Source: CAINVV01 sp963663675 (GTDB taxonomy: Bacteria > Bacteroidota > Bacteroidia > Bacteroidales > Prolixibacteraceae). From it: a stretch of DNA of 64,000 bases. The notes under the pieces were generated by a model that did no database searches, was not told the origin of the DNA, and was given only the letters and a program-made list of their open reading frames with translations. The stretch spans positions 1,550,001 to 1,614,000 of the forward strand of contig OY760498.1 in the NCBI GenBank assembly GCA_963663675.1. The letters run 5' to 3'. Every line of letters starts with the position of its first letter. Within the stretch, counting starts at the first letter, position 1. Position numbers and translations under genes: made by a program. This document shows positions 45,623 through 54,024 of the stretch, piece after piece.

Positions 45623-48127
45623 TCATTGTAATCGTATACAAATCAGTGATTTAAAAGCTTCAGCATTTGCTTCAAATGTAAGACATCCATTGGCATCACT
45701 TTTAAGGGAATTACTCAACTTTCCATTTAATTCAAACACATATTTACTGTTGGCCTTTAATTTGAAAATAGAATAAGTAACTTTATTTGTTTTGGAAGAT
45801 AATTTCTGATTCCAGGAGCACTCTTTTTCATCCCATTTCAAAATTTCAACAGTCAGATTGCCGGTATTTTCCAGTTCCGCCCTGAGGGAACAGGTACTAC
45901 TGTTTGAATTAAAATATTCCAGTTCCCTATTTCTGCAATTGAAACCAAAATCATTGGCAGAAATCACATTAAAGTGTCCGTTGGAAACCGAATATCGCCC
46001 TTTTTCGAGGTCAACAACTAATTTTTCACCCCTGAATGCATAATTCAGTTTGGTTCCATAAAGCTTGTCAGTGATGTGCGGATTGAGATACATCCTGTTG
46101 TACATGGGGTTTATTCCGTAAATGGATTTGTAAAGTCCAACAATGGCCAGGCTGTTTCCGGAAAGGATATCATCTCCTAATCCATCCTGCTTTAACCTGC
46201 CATATCGCTGGAAAGCAAGGCCGTCCTTTTCATACCGGGCAAGAATGTTCTCAATGTACTTGAGGGCCAGCTCGGGCTTATATTTGGCGTATGCCTCCAC
46301 TCCGACAGCACCCCAGGATAAGAAGATGTCTCCGTTTTCATAGTTGGGGAAAGGAAATTGCCAGTCATTTCCCTCTCCCGGAGCATACGAATAAAGGCAT
46401 AAAGGCCAGGCAAAAAGATCTTCCTTCTGCATTTGATCTTCAATCTTGTCAAGAATGGCATTCCGTTTCAATTCATCATCACATATACCATAGGCAATTG
46501 CCATAAAATTTACCGGGACGGTCAGGTTATTTCCATGAATGGATTTGTCTTTATCTATCCAGTACACGTACCATTTGTTATTTTGATCCCAGAATCCGCC
46601 TGCGTCGGTAGATTTGTTAAAACTGATTTTCAATTGGGAGGCAAAATCCGAATAGTAGTTTGCCTTTTCCTGATCTCCGAGCTGCTTCTCAATATCTGTC
46701 CACAAAGTCAGTGCATAATAGAGTTTGGCATTGATAAAGGCGTTTTCCCAGGATGCCCAGATAATGTCAATCCAGTCACTTCCCCTTTTCTCAGAATGAT
46801 TATTCGTCATCACCTCTACCAGGTGATTCCCGTTGGAATCCCTTTTCAGCATGTATTCCAGGGCTTTTTCGCAGGATGCCTTGTGAGTCCTGACCCATCC
46901 CAGGTCTCCGTTTTGATGGTAGAGTTCTGAAATATTTGTCACCAAATCCGGGTTTGAGTCAAGCAGGTATCCCCATTGTGCTTCATAAAAACCATCTGAA
47001 TTGATTTTCCCCGGCATGGCATCTTCATTCAGGTAGGCCCATCTTGGTAAAACCCTGCCATCCGGCTGAATCGCCTTATCCCGGTAATAATCCAGGCACT
47101 TCCTGTAACCTTCCAGGTACCTGTTGTCATTGATGGCTATACCCAGCTGGGCGATGTACTGCTCATGAAGGCATACCGGTCCGTAAGGCGTATGCCAACT
47201 GTTACCGCCAAAGAGTTTGGAATCAATGACGCCAATTCTTGCAGCAGTATTTAAAAGGGTGGTTACCTGCTTCCCGTTAATCCCTGCCATAAAGCCGCGG
47301 TTGTATTCATCGTTGTAATTGAACCACGAAAATGTGACAGATCCGGTAAATGTCCCGGCAGGTACCCTGAAAGCATCCCAAACGTCCGTTTTCTTTCTTA
47401 TGAATCTCATCCTTTTATCCTTGTCATACCTGTATTTCATTTCATCCTCTGAAATACAAAACGAGTATACCAGTTCATCATCCGCGGAGCGCATAAATTT
47501 GGATACAACCTGTTTGCCGGGTGACGAGGCCGTTATCGTTAACCCATTGCCCGAAGCACTGTTCCATAAGGATGAAGAGCTGGAATGAATACCATAGGTG
47601 CATAGTTTTTCGTTGAAGAGGTAGAACCAGGCCAGACCTCCATAATCCAGGAATGCCCCGTCCCAGGTATCAATATTGTCGAAGCTGATAGCCGGGAAAT
47701 AAGCCTCCTCAGCGATAAACGGGTTTGAAATTTTCCGTTCAATTTCAAACTTTACATCGGTTTCAGTAAGCAGGAATTTCCATGTTTCGCTGATTTTAGC
47801 CTGAGCATCGCCATAGCTGATATTGCGGATTGTTACACTATTTTTCCCTGTTTCTATCGTCGGAGAGGAAGTCAGCCTGAGTGTTGAAAATGTTGCATTT
47901 GCTGTACTAATTCCTGAGAAAATTCCCGGTTTATCCGTAACGACAGATTTGCCGTTCACCTCCAGGTTCTTAACGACACATTTTAAATCATAATCGAGCA
48001 TCATTTTTAATTTGCCGTTACCAAAGGTGACGGTTTTATCCGCAGGCCGGTTTAAAATCGTGACCTGGCTGAACACAGGATAATTAGCAATCAGCAAAAA
48101 GAGGAGAGTCAGAGATTGAATTTTCAT
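45623..48127 (-). CDS. Exported six-hairpin glycosidase-like protein
   Basis: About 834 residues from the ATG at 48127 (an ATG 9 bp earlier is also possible; the later one directly starts the signal peptide MKIQSLTLLFLLIANYPVFS). An N-terminal beta-sandwich (about 25-280) is followed by an (alpha/alpha)6 barrel (about 290-690). The barrel has aromatic and acidic stretches such as GGNSWHTPYGPVCLHEQYIAQLG, RGSDWIDIIWASWENAFINAKLYYAL and FPNYENGDIFLSWGAVGVEAYAKY. The C-terminus is a beta domain. It looks like a clan GH-L/six-hairpin glycosidase, but I cannot name the family. An upstream AGGAGGC acts as ribosome site. It is convergent with the phospholipase-like gene. Confidence 0.75.
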   Translation of the reverse strand: MKIQSLTLLFLLIANYPVFSQVTILNRPADKTVTFGNGKLKMMLDYDLKCVVKNLEVNGKSVVTDKPGIFSGISTANATFSTLRLTSSPTIETGKNSVTIRNISYGDAQAKISETWKFLLTETDVKFEIERKISNPFIAEEAYFPAISFDNIDTWDGAFLDYGGLAWFYLFNEKLCTYGIHSSSSSLWNSASGNGLTITASSPGKQVVSKFMRSADDELVYSFCISEDEMKYRYDKDKRMRFIRKKTDVWDAFRVPAGTFTGSVTFSWFNYNDEYNRGFMAGINGKQVTTLLNTAARIGVIDSKLFGGNSWHTPYGPVCLHEQYIAQLGIAINDNRYLEGYRKCLDYYRDKAIQPDGRVLPRWAYLNEDAMPGKINSDGFYEAQWGYLLDSNPDLVTNISELYHQNGDLGWVRTHKASCEKALEYMLKRDSNGNHLVEVMTNNHSEKRGSDWIDIIWASWENAFINAKLYYALTLWTDIEKQLGDQEKANYYSDFASQLKISFNKSTDAGGFWDQNNKWYVYWIDKDKSIHGNNLTVPVNFMAIAYGICDDELKRNAILDKIEDQMQKEDLFAWPLCLYSYAPGEGNDWQFPFPNYENGDIFLSWGAVGVEAYAKYKPELALKYIENILARYEKDGLAFQRYGRLKQDGLGDDILSGNSLAIVGLYKSIYGINPMYNRMYLNPHITDKLYGTKLNYAFRGEKLVVDLEKGRYSVSNGHFNVISANDFGFNCRNRELEYFNSNSSTCSLRAELENTGNLTVEILKWDEKECSWNQKLSSKTNKVTYSIFKLKANSKYVFELNGKLSNSLKSDANGCLTFEANAEAFKSLICIRLQ

Positions 48128-48621
48128 AGGAGGCAATTTCTGTTAAAGTTAAGAAAACACCGGAAGACTTCTAGTACGGATTGTGAGGAAATTTCCTCGA
48201 AGGACTTTTGTGTCCGGAATTTTTACCACCCATACAATGAGAAAATAAATTGACAAGTCATAAAATCTCCGCATGATGTATGGGTTGAATTATATGGTTG
48301 CATTTTTTCTTTGTGGTTTTTGTGGTCTTAGCGGGAAATCGTTACAATAGGTCATGGCGCTGAATAATCTGCGATATTTTTAAATTCTGTTTACTTTGTA
48401 CATGGCAAAGCATTATCTTTACTATGTTTTATTCATGAAATGCCCACGAGAAAATATTCACACCAACCGAAAATGAATATGTGGGTATTAGCTTCGCTGA
48501 TCTCCGATTCCATCAGACAATTAAAAACTAAATTATATACTGATGGAACAGGGAATTTGGATACCTCAGTCCAGGTTTCCGTCAGGAAGATAATCTAAAC
48601 CATTGATGAAAAATTTGGAAA
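48128..48621. other. Intergenic stretch, divergent promoters likely
   Basis: No confident gene. An open frame at 48440-48598 (plus, 52 codons, beginning MPTRKYSHQPKMNMWVLASL) exists but shows no domain and no ribosome site. The stretch TTTACTTTGTACATGGCAAAG around 48391-48411 has a promoter-like, partly symmetric look. Confidence 0.4.
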
Positions 48622-49029
48622 ATGGACAACACATTTGAACTCAAAAAAGGAAAACTGGTATTTGAAACCGACAAAATTGTTATCACAGACAATGCACAGT
48701 ACAAAAGGCGTTATGCCATATTCCAGTCAGTTATTGCATTGGTGCTGGCAGGTTCATTCATTTTCAAGTATATAAAGACCGGGGAAAAAAGTTCACTTAC
48801 TTTCGCGATATTTATGGGTTTATTTGGTTTAATGAAATTGTTGTTTGAACTTATGAAGTCTGCTCAAAGTGAAATCTCATTCAAAGAGGTTAAATCTATG
48901 AAGGTAAAACGAATATTATTGAATGAATTTCTGGCCATCAGGCTTAACAACAATAAAACAAGACAGGTTAGCGGAATTTTAAATGCTGAAAGGCTTGAGG
49001 ATTATATTAATGCCAATCAATTCAAGTAA
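48622..49029 (+). CDS. Small membrane protein, PH-like with two TM helices (member 1)
   Basis: 135 residues. The N-terminus TFELKKGKLVFETDKIVITD is a short beta-hairpin-like motif. Two close hydrophobic helices follow (about 32-47 and 60-76), then a soluble C-terminus (ISFKEVKSMKVKRILLNEFLAIRLNNNKTRQVSGIL). This is a split-beta domain with an inserted helical hairpin, the layout of membrane PH-like proteins. It shares architecture and N-terminal sequence with the gene at 51920 and the fragment at 51762. Function is unknown. It is upstream of a 65-residue membrane protein and the MutS-like gene. Confidence 0.75.
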   Translation: MDNTFELKKGKLVFETDKIVITDNAQYKRRYAIFQSVIALVLAGSFIFKYIKTGEKSSLTFAIFMGLFGLMKLLFELMKSAQSEISFKEVKSMKVKRILLNEFLAIRLNNNKTRQVSGILNAERLEDYINANQFK

Positions 49030-49061
49030 TAGTGGACTTTCCTAATTGCTTTACCTAAGTT

Positions 49062-49259
49062 ATGAACCAATTTAAATTGCTGGTAGTATTAAGTATACTG
49101 TCATTAATCAGTCTGGCTATTTTAGTAATTGCACTGACAGATATTTACCCTGTTCAAAAGTTGACAGAGAACAGAACAGTGGTCGGACTTGGATTTTTGA
49201 TGATCGGAGGATTCACCAGGCAGGCCTATCAGAAATACAAAAATCAGCAAAAAACGTAA
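49062..49259 (+). CDS. Small two-helix membrane protein
   Basis: 65 residues with hydrophobic segments at about 6-26 and 40-50 and a basic C-terminus (RQAYQKYKNQQKT). It starts 32 bp after member 1 and precedes the MutS-like gene by 138 bp. It resembles in layout the 70-residue protein at 51535 (two helices, basic tail, LGFLMIGG versus VGFIVLIV). Function is unknown; coding status rests on position and hydrophobic pattern. Confidence 0.6.
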   Translation: MNQFKLLVVLSILSLISLAILVIALTDIYPVQKLTENRTVVGLGFLMIGGFTRQAYQKYKNQQKT

Positions 49260-49397
49260 TCATCACATGATCTTTAAACAAAACAGGGAGTGAATCTTCA
49301 TGCCCGTTGGCGCGGGTTTATCATTATGAAATTGGTTCAGATAATGATTGATAGAGGGTATAGACTGCAATTTTCAGAATTAAAACTATAATACAAG

Positions 49398-51200
49398 ATG
49401 AATATTGTTTCGCAGAAATATGCAAACCAGATTGAATTAACCGTCGCCGAAAGGGATAAACATGCCAAAAAAGAGCAATACTTACCTTTTTTAAGATTGT
49501 TCGCTTTCCTCGCTATGGTATTCCTTTTTTACAAGTTCCTGAGATCAGGTGATATTTTATTTGTGTATAGTTCTGCGGTATTTTTGATATTGTTTTTAAT
49601 GCTGGTGAAATGGAACAACCAACTAAGGCAAAAAATTGAGCACTGTGACCAGTTAATCCGAATATGCACCGATGAAATAAATGCCCTTAACTATGATTTT
49701 TCATCTTTTGAACCAGGAAATGAATTTGTCGACCCTGAGCATCCTTACAGCTATGATTTGGATATTTTTGGTGAGAGATCCCTTTTCCATAGCATCAATC
49801 GCAGTGTAACAATTTTCGGGAAAAACAGGTTGGCTGAATATTTTAAGAATTCATTCAATTTCAGGGAATCGATAGATGAAAGGCAAAAAGCAATATTGGA
49901 ATTGTCAGTAGATCAGGATTTTAGACAGCAAATGATGTTGATCTTTTACGGGATTAAAAGCAAGGAGAATGACCGTACCGATTTTATTGAATGGGTCGAT
50001 AGTGAGAATACGATGGTCCGGAATCGAATGGTCAATTACATTAGATTTATTTTGCCGGTACTCACAAATGCCTCAATCATACTGTCTTTCATGAATCTTG
50101 TGGTCTATCAGATTCCTTTACTGATGGTAATTATTCAGTTGTTTGTCATCCAGAGATTTGGTATGAAAACGATTAAAGTTCATTCCCTGCTTACAGGCAA
50201 GGTTGAAATAATTTCCAAATATGCCCGGCTTCTGTCGTTAATAGAGAAAACAAATCTTCGTTCCCCGCTTCTGGCAGAATTACAGGAACAATTATCCTTC
50301 AAAGGGGAAAAGGCTCCTTCAAGGATTATCCGTCAGCTGTCACAATTGTTGAACTGGATGGACAACAACCTGAACGTGGTAGTGGGATTTGTTTTAAACG
50401 GACTGTTTTTGTTTAACCTTCATTTGTTGGTTGCAGTTGAAAAGTGGAAAATTACCTACCGGGATGTTGTCCCAAAATGGTTTGATGCCATGGGCGAAAT
50501 CGATGCACTTGCTTCACTGGCAAATTTTACCGCCAATAATCCTGAATATGTATTTCCTGATCCCGTTACAGACCAATTCAATTTTGAAGCTTCAAATTTG
50601 GGACATCCCCTGATTCCCAAAAGTGAATGTGTGACCAACAATATTTCCATCTCCCGGTGGAATCAGTATTGCATTGTTACGGGGGCTAATATGTCGGGTA
50701 AAAGTACATTTTTACGAACTGTAGGAACCAATTATGTGCTGGCCATGATAGGTGCCCCGGTATTTGCTTCAAGGTTCACTTTTTATCCGATTTTACTACA
50801 CAGCAGCATTCGTACGAGTGATTCCCTTGCCAGGAAGGAGTCCTTCTTCTATTCTGAATTGAGAAGGCTTAAACAGATTATTACGGAGCTTGAAAGCGGA
50901 CAACAGACTTTTATTCTGCTTGATGAAATATTGAAGGGCACTAATTCAAAGGATAAACAGGCCGGATCAATAGCACTTCTTGAACAATTAATTAAATATC
51001 AGTCAGTCGGATTAATAGCCACTCATGATTTGTCCTTGGGCGACCTGATCCGGCAATATCCTGATAATATTCAGAACCTGTGTTTTGAAATCCAGATCAT
51101 TGATGATCAAATGAGCATAGATTACAAATTACAGGAAGGGGTTTGCCAGAACCTGAATGCGACCTTCCTGATGAAGAAGATGGGGATACTTATTAAATAG
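49398..51200 (+). CDS. Membrane-anchored MutS-type ATPase
   Basis: 600 residues. The C-terminal 200 residues are a MutS domain V ATPase. The Walker A is GANMSGKST (429-437), followed by FLRTVGTNYVLAMIGAPVFA, RTSDSLARKESFFYSELRRL and a Walker B-like LLDEILKGTNSKD. The ATPase closes with LIATHDLSLGDL. The N-terminal mismatch-recognition and connector domains of MutS are absent. Instead, hydrophobic helices occur at about 33-75 and 215-250, so the protein sits in the inner membrane. A lever/clamp-like helical region lies in between. Such MutS-related proteins are frequent in Bacteroidota and have no established role. Small related membrane proteins flank it on both sides. Confidence 0.85.
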   Translation: MNIVSQKYANQIELTVAERDKHAKKEQYLPFLRLFAFLAMVFLFYKFLRSGDILFVYSSAVFLILFLMLVKWNNQLRQKIEHCDQLIRICTDEINALNYDFSSFEPGNEFVDPEHPYSYDLDIFGERSLFHSINRSVTIFGKNRLAEYFKNSFNFRESIDERQKAILELSVDQDFRQQMMLIFYGIKSKENDRTDFIEWVDSENTMVRNRMVNYIRFILPVLTNASIILSFMNLVVYQIPLLMVIIQLFVIQRFGMKTIKVHSLLTGKVEIISKYARLLSLIEKTNLRSPLLAELQEQLSFKGEKAPSRIIRQLSQLLNWMDNNLNVVVGFVLNGLFLFNLHLLVAVEKWKITYRDVVPKWFDAMGEIDALASLANFTANNPEYVFPDPVTDQFNFEASNLGHPLIPKSECVTNNISISRWNQYCIVTGANMSGKSTFLRTVGTNYVLAMIGAPVFASRFTFYPILLHSSIRTSDSLARKESFFYSELRRLKQIITELESGQQTFILLDEILKGTNSKDKQAGSIALLEQLIKYQSVGLIATHDLSLGDLIRQYPDNIQNLCFEIQIIDDQMSIDYKLQEGVCQNLNATFLMKKMGILIK

Positions 51201-51298
51201 ATTAGAATATATGATCTAATACATAGCAGGGTTTTGTTTTGATTCCTGTTGGCAGAACCCGCTGGGGCGGAACAGTGTGACCAAAGCTTTTCCCAGTT

Positions 51299-51529
51299 TC
51301 AGAAGGAGATTATGGCCGTTGTTACGATAGTTGCGATAATTGCAACTAATATCAAAATCGCAACGGGGTTCGCCATATTAAAAGTACCACCCAGGGCAGG
51401 ATTCATTTTTGGCACCATTATTCCCGGGTCCTTCCTGTTGAAATAGAATGGCCCGTACCATTTTAGAGGATCCTTCCTCATTAATTCCGGGTCTTGACTG
51501 ATAGGTTTATCATTCCTTTTGGTTGCCAT
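51299..51529 (-). CDS. Small DUF5808-like membrane protein
   Basis: 76 residues. The stretch DPLKWYGPFYFNRKDPGIMVPKMNPALGGTFNMANPVA fits the DUF5808 pattern (W..xFYxNxxDPxxxVPK...G.T.N.A.P). One C-terminal helix (about 56-74) inserts it in the membrane. It is last in a tight minus-strand run (gap 5 bp to the gene at 51535). Its 3' end is convergent with the MutS-like gene (98-bp gap). Function is unknown. Confidence 0.65.
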   Translation of the reverse strand: MATKRNDKPISQDPELMRKDPLKWYGPFYFNRKDPGIMVPKMNPALGGTFNMANPVAILILVAIIATIVTTAIISF

Positions 51530-51534
51530 TTGAC

Positions 51535-51747
51535 TTACCCGTTAAGTTTTCTGTTTTTTAAATACCGGATAAAATACAAAACCGAAAACAAGACGATTAG
51601 TACAATAAAACCAACGCCCAACCTGGTTAACCAATTCGACCAGTCTTCAGGATGCTTTATCAACGATATGCCTAAAATTGCGATGCCTGAAAGAATTAAA
51701 AACCCACTCGAAATGCGGGGATTAGAAAGGAAGTTTTTCATAAGCAA
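51535..51747 (-). CDS. Small two-helix membrane protein
   Basis: 70 residues with hydrophobic helices about 12-30 and 42-60 and a basic tail (RYLKNRKLNG). It lies between the 42-residue fragment (14 bp upstream) and the DUF5808-like gene (5 bp downstream), so all belong to one run. In layout it mirrors the 65-residue protein at 49062. Function is unknown. Confidence 0.6.
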   Translation of the reverse strand: MLMKNFLSNPRISSGFLILSGIAILGISLIKHPEDWSNWLTRLGVGFIVLIVLFSVLYFIRYLKNRKLNG

Positions 51748-51761
51748 TTTAAAATAAGATT

Positions 51762-51890
51762 TTAATTCTGAATATCAGCACAATAAGTAATTATCCGGTA
51801 TTTCTTTTCATTTTCGGCAAAGTCTGTATTGACTATTTTGTCATCCATAGAAACTATTTTACCTTTTTTGAGTCCGAATGTGTGGTTCAT
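51762..51890 (-). CDS. 42-residue truncated paralogue of the PH-like membrane protein
   Basis: Reads MNHTFGLKKGKIVSMDDKIV then NTDFAENEKKYRIITYCADIQN. The first 36 residues align with member 1 at 48622 (TFELKKGKLVFETDKIVITD...) at about 16 identical positions, then the frame stops where the first membrane helix should begin. It starts 29 bp after the gene at 51920 and ends 14 bp before the gene at 51535. It may be a real small protein in the run or the remains of a third family member; the aligned region lacks stops, which favours recent or maintained sequence. Confidence 0.6.
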   Translation of the reverse strand: MNHTFGLKKGKIVSMDDKIVNTDFAENEKKYRIITYCADIQN

Positions 51891-51919
51891 TTAAGTTGTT
51901 GATTATTCAGGCTGGTTGA

Positions 51920-52354
51920 TTATCTAATTTCCATAACGATGTTTTTTTCTTCAAGTGCCTGCTTGAAATCGGCAAGGGAATATCTGTCAAAATCCAGTAC
52001 CACCATTCGCCGTCCCCGTTCTTTTGAACAAATTACCGCCACACTTCTGTCTGCCAAATCTTTTTTAAGGATTACTTTCTCAATGCTATTCAGTAGTATT
52101 TGTTTGTCAAAGTTTTTTTTCCCGCCAATAATCCTGCCTATAATCACTCCAAGGATCAGGAAGAGACCCAGCCAAAGATGGTATTCCTCTCTGCCTTTTT
52201 GGAAATAGATCCATAAATAAACAATACCGTTGAGCATCAAAACAACGGGTAAAACCATTGTGGAAATCCAGCCGGCCCCTGTTTTATCATCAATTTCAAT
52301 TCGGTTATCAGAAAAAATCAGAGTACCTCTGTCGATAATGAATTTATCTTTCAT
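51920..52354 (-). CDS. Small membrane protein, PH-like with two TM helices (member 2)
   Basis: 144 residues. The N-terminal FIIDRGTLIFSDNRIEIDD corresponds to TFELKKGKLVFETDKIVITD in member 1. Two hydrophobic helices follow (about 30-50 and 60-74), then a soluble beta/alpha C-terminus (SIEKVILKKDLADRSVAVICS, RMVVLDFDRYSLADFKQALEEK). It heads a minus-strand run of four small genes. A TATCTTTG -7-type box is just upstream (52377-52384). Function is unknown. Confidence 0.75.
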   Translation of the reverse strand: MKDKFIIDRGTLIFSDNRIEIDDKTGAGWISTMVLPVVLMLNGIVYLWIYFQKGREEYHLWLGLFLILGVIIGRIIGGKKNFDKQILLNSIEKVILKKDLADRSVAVICSKERGRRMVVLDFDRYSLADFKQALEEKNIVMEIR

Positions 52355-52376
52355 GAATAGTACAATTTAGGTTAGA

Positions 52377-52384
52377 CAAAGATA
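52377..52384 (-). promoter_or_regulatory. Predicted -7 box (TATCTTTG on the minus strand)
   Basis: This TAnnTTTG match lies 22 bp before the start of the small membrane protein at 51920-52354, in the right orientation. No strong -33 box was found. Confidence 0.4.
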
Positions 52385-52634
52385 GGGACCTTCAACCTAA
52401 CAAGGTCAGGGTGCGATTTTAAATTCGTGGTGTATTATTTAATCGTATTTATTTCTTGCCAAAGCTGCCTTTTGGTGAGAATTTGCTGATTTCATACAAT
52501 GTTAATGATAATGCATGTTTCAACCATAAATATCTACGGAATACGTTATCCTTATTATCCGTTGTCCACAGAATATTAGGTTTTTCCATAATCCATTCCT
52601 ATTAGTGGTTCCACTAAATAATTGACCTTTTGCC

Positions 52635-52913
52635 CTAAAATACCTCGATCATGGGAGCTTCAGCCAGTATACCCGTAATCTGGCCGATAAATGTCTTGAA
52701 ATGATTGGTGGAGTTGTGGAAGTCCACAGCATCCTGGCTTGCATACTCCTCATAGAAGATGAAACTGGATGGCTTACCAACTTCCTGGTAAAGATTGTAA
52801 ACCAGGCATCCTTTCTCAAGGTTGCTGGCTAATACAATCACATTAGCATAAGAAAGAAATTGTTCGGTTGATTCTGGTTTTACTGTGATCCTCGCATTGA
52901 TTACTTTTTTCAT
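52635..52913 (-). CDS. Putative quinol monooxygenase (ABM domain, YgiN-like)
   Basis: 92 residues forming a dimeric ferredoxin-like antibiotic-biosynthesis-monooxygenase fold. Signatures are NARITVKPESTEQFLS, EKGCLVYNLYQEVGKPSSFIFYEEYASQDAVDFHNSTNHF and a C-terminal PMIEVF. Relatives oxidise quinols or aromatic rings without a cofactor. It is downstream of a flavodoxin-like reductase gene (58-bp gap), a common pairing in quinone redox metabolism. Confidence 0.88.
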   Translation of the reverse strand: MKKVINARITVKPESTEQFLSYANVIVLASNLEKGCLVYNLYQEVGKPSSFIFYEEYASQDAVDFHNSTNHFKTFIGQITGILAEAPMIEVF

Positions 52914-52971
52914 GTAGAAAAGTTTAAATATTTTATATTGAGATAGTTGATAACTTGTTTTAATGAGTTAT

Positions 52972-53610
52972 CTAGCGTATAAAGTGCATGGCTTCTTTCT
53001 TTTCAGCATCGGGTTCTTCAACTAAACCTTTTGATGCTTCCTTCATTTTTAAAAGCCATGCCATGTTTTTCCCCAGTACACGCATAATTTGCCTGCCTTC
53101 CAAATCCCGGTTAACTTCGCCTATATCTCTTCCGTGTATTATGTTCCAGTAATTGGCGGTTGCTACAATCATTTCGGAGTTGGTGAGGTAATGGTTCATT
53201 CCGTCAAAAGTGGAGGATCCTCCGGATCTTCTAAGTACAACAACCGATGCGCCAACCTTATGCCGGAATAATCCACCGTTAACTCCTGCAACATAAAAGA
53301 CCCTGTCCAGGAAACATTTCATTGTTCCGGCAATGCCTGAATAATAGACCGGTGAACCTATGATGATGCCGTCAGCAGTTTTTAACTGCTGTATCCATTT
53401 ATTCAGGTCATCAGTCTTAATGGAACACTCTTCATTCTTGTTAACAGCGCATTTGCCACATGCCCGACAACCATGAAGCAATTTATGTCCGACATGAAGA
53501 ATTTCAAAATCAATGCCTCCGGCTAAAAGTTCATCACCAACCATTGCCAAGGCCTGGTGAGTGTTCCCATCTTTTCTGGGACTTCCGTTAATCGCAATTA
53601 CTCTCATCAT
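52972..53610 (-). CDS. Flavodoxin-family NAD(P)H-dependent FMN reductase
   Basis: 212 residues. The FMN phosphate loop is INGSPRKDGNTHQAL, and the second loop is GIIIGSPVYYSGIAGTMKCFLDR. A CxxCxxC-like cluster (GCRACGKCAVNKNEECSIK) matches iron-sulfur flavoproteins of the NADPH-dependent FMN-reductase family. It is cytosolic and transfers electrons to quinones or other acceptors. The start overlaps the stop of the upstream gene (ATGA-type overlap at 53607-53610), indicating translational coupling; the monooxygenase follows. Confidence 0.9.
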   Translation of the reverse strand: MMRVIAINGSPRKDGNTHQALAMVGDELLAGGIDFEILHVGHKLLHGCRACGKCAVNKNEECSIKTDDLNKWIQQLKTADGIIIGSPVYYSGIAGTMKCFLDRVFYVAGVNGGLFRHKVGASVVVLRRSGGSSTFDGMNHYLTNSEMIVATANYWNIIHGRDIGEVNRDLEGRQIMRVLGKNMAWLLKMKEASKGLVEEPDAEKKEAMHFIR

Positions 53611-53870
53611 TTTTGTTGTTCATTCATCCATTTTTCGGTAGCCTCAATTTTACCGTCTACCCATCGGGCATACCCCCACCGGATAGCTATAAAAGCCAGA
53701 GATGTTCCATCGAATACGGAGAATTTGGTTCTAATTGCCCGCTCATCTTTTCCAAATAAGGCAGGCAGTAACTTGCGCCTGACATCATTAAATTCTCCTC
53801 CCTGCGCAATCCAGGGGTCACATGAAAACGGATTTTTGTCATTTTCGATTACACCTTTGTTGTTCCCCAT
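53607..53870 (-). CDS. Small hypothetical protein coupled to the flavodoxin gene
   Basis: 87 residues, not recognised. No signal peptide. It contains EFNDVRRKLLPALFGKDERAIRTKFSVFDGTSLAFIAIRWGYARWVDGKIEATEKW; the mildly hydrophobic TSLAFIAIRWGYARW is too short and charged for a certain membrane helix. A 4-bp overlap with the flavodoxin-family gene shows it belongs to that operon. Confidence 0.65.
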   Translation of the reverse strand: MGNNKGVIENDKNPFSCDPWIAQGGEFNDVRRKLLPALFGKDERAIRTKFSVFDGTSLAFIAIRWGYARWVDGKIEATEKWMNEQQK

Positions 53871-53968
53871 ATTTTGGATTTAATTGACATGTGGGTTTAT
53901 TGATCGTTTAAAATTAAACATTTTCATCTGTATCAGAAATAAAAGCTGTATACCTGAAGAAAATAATA

Positions 53969-54018
53969 CCCTCAAGGTCACCCCAACCTTGAGGGTTGGG
54001 GTGACCTTGAGGGTTGGG
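53969..54018. repeat. Perfect 20-bp palindromic hairpin with 18-bp direct repeat
   Basis: Bases 53969-53988 are the exact reverse complement of 53994-54013, with loop TTGAG. The 15-mer ACCTTGAGGGTTGGG also repeats directly at 53986-54000 and 54004-54018 (18-bp period). This is the look of an extragenic palindromic (REP-like) element; it ends in an AATA..TATT outer pair. Confidence 0.85.
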
Positions 54019-54024
54019 TATTAA

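Noticed and set aside
48440..48598. 52-codon open frame upstream of the small membrane protein at 48622
   Set aside because: No ribosome site, no recognised motif and no neighbour spacing to support it; noted only within the intergenic entry.
51200..51298. Possible terminator hairpin (GGGTT/AACCC) between the MutS-like and DUF5808-like genes
   Set aside because: The stem is short, interrupted and lacks a T run on either strand.
53607..53883. Plus-strand frame at 53557-53883
   Set aside because: It is antisense to the flavodoxin and small-protein genes, whose overlap and spacing form a clear minus-strand operon.
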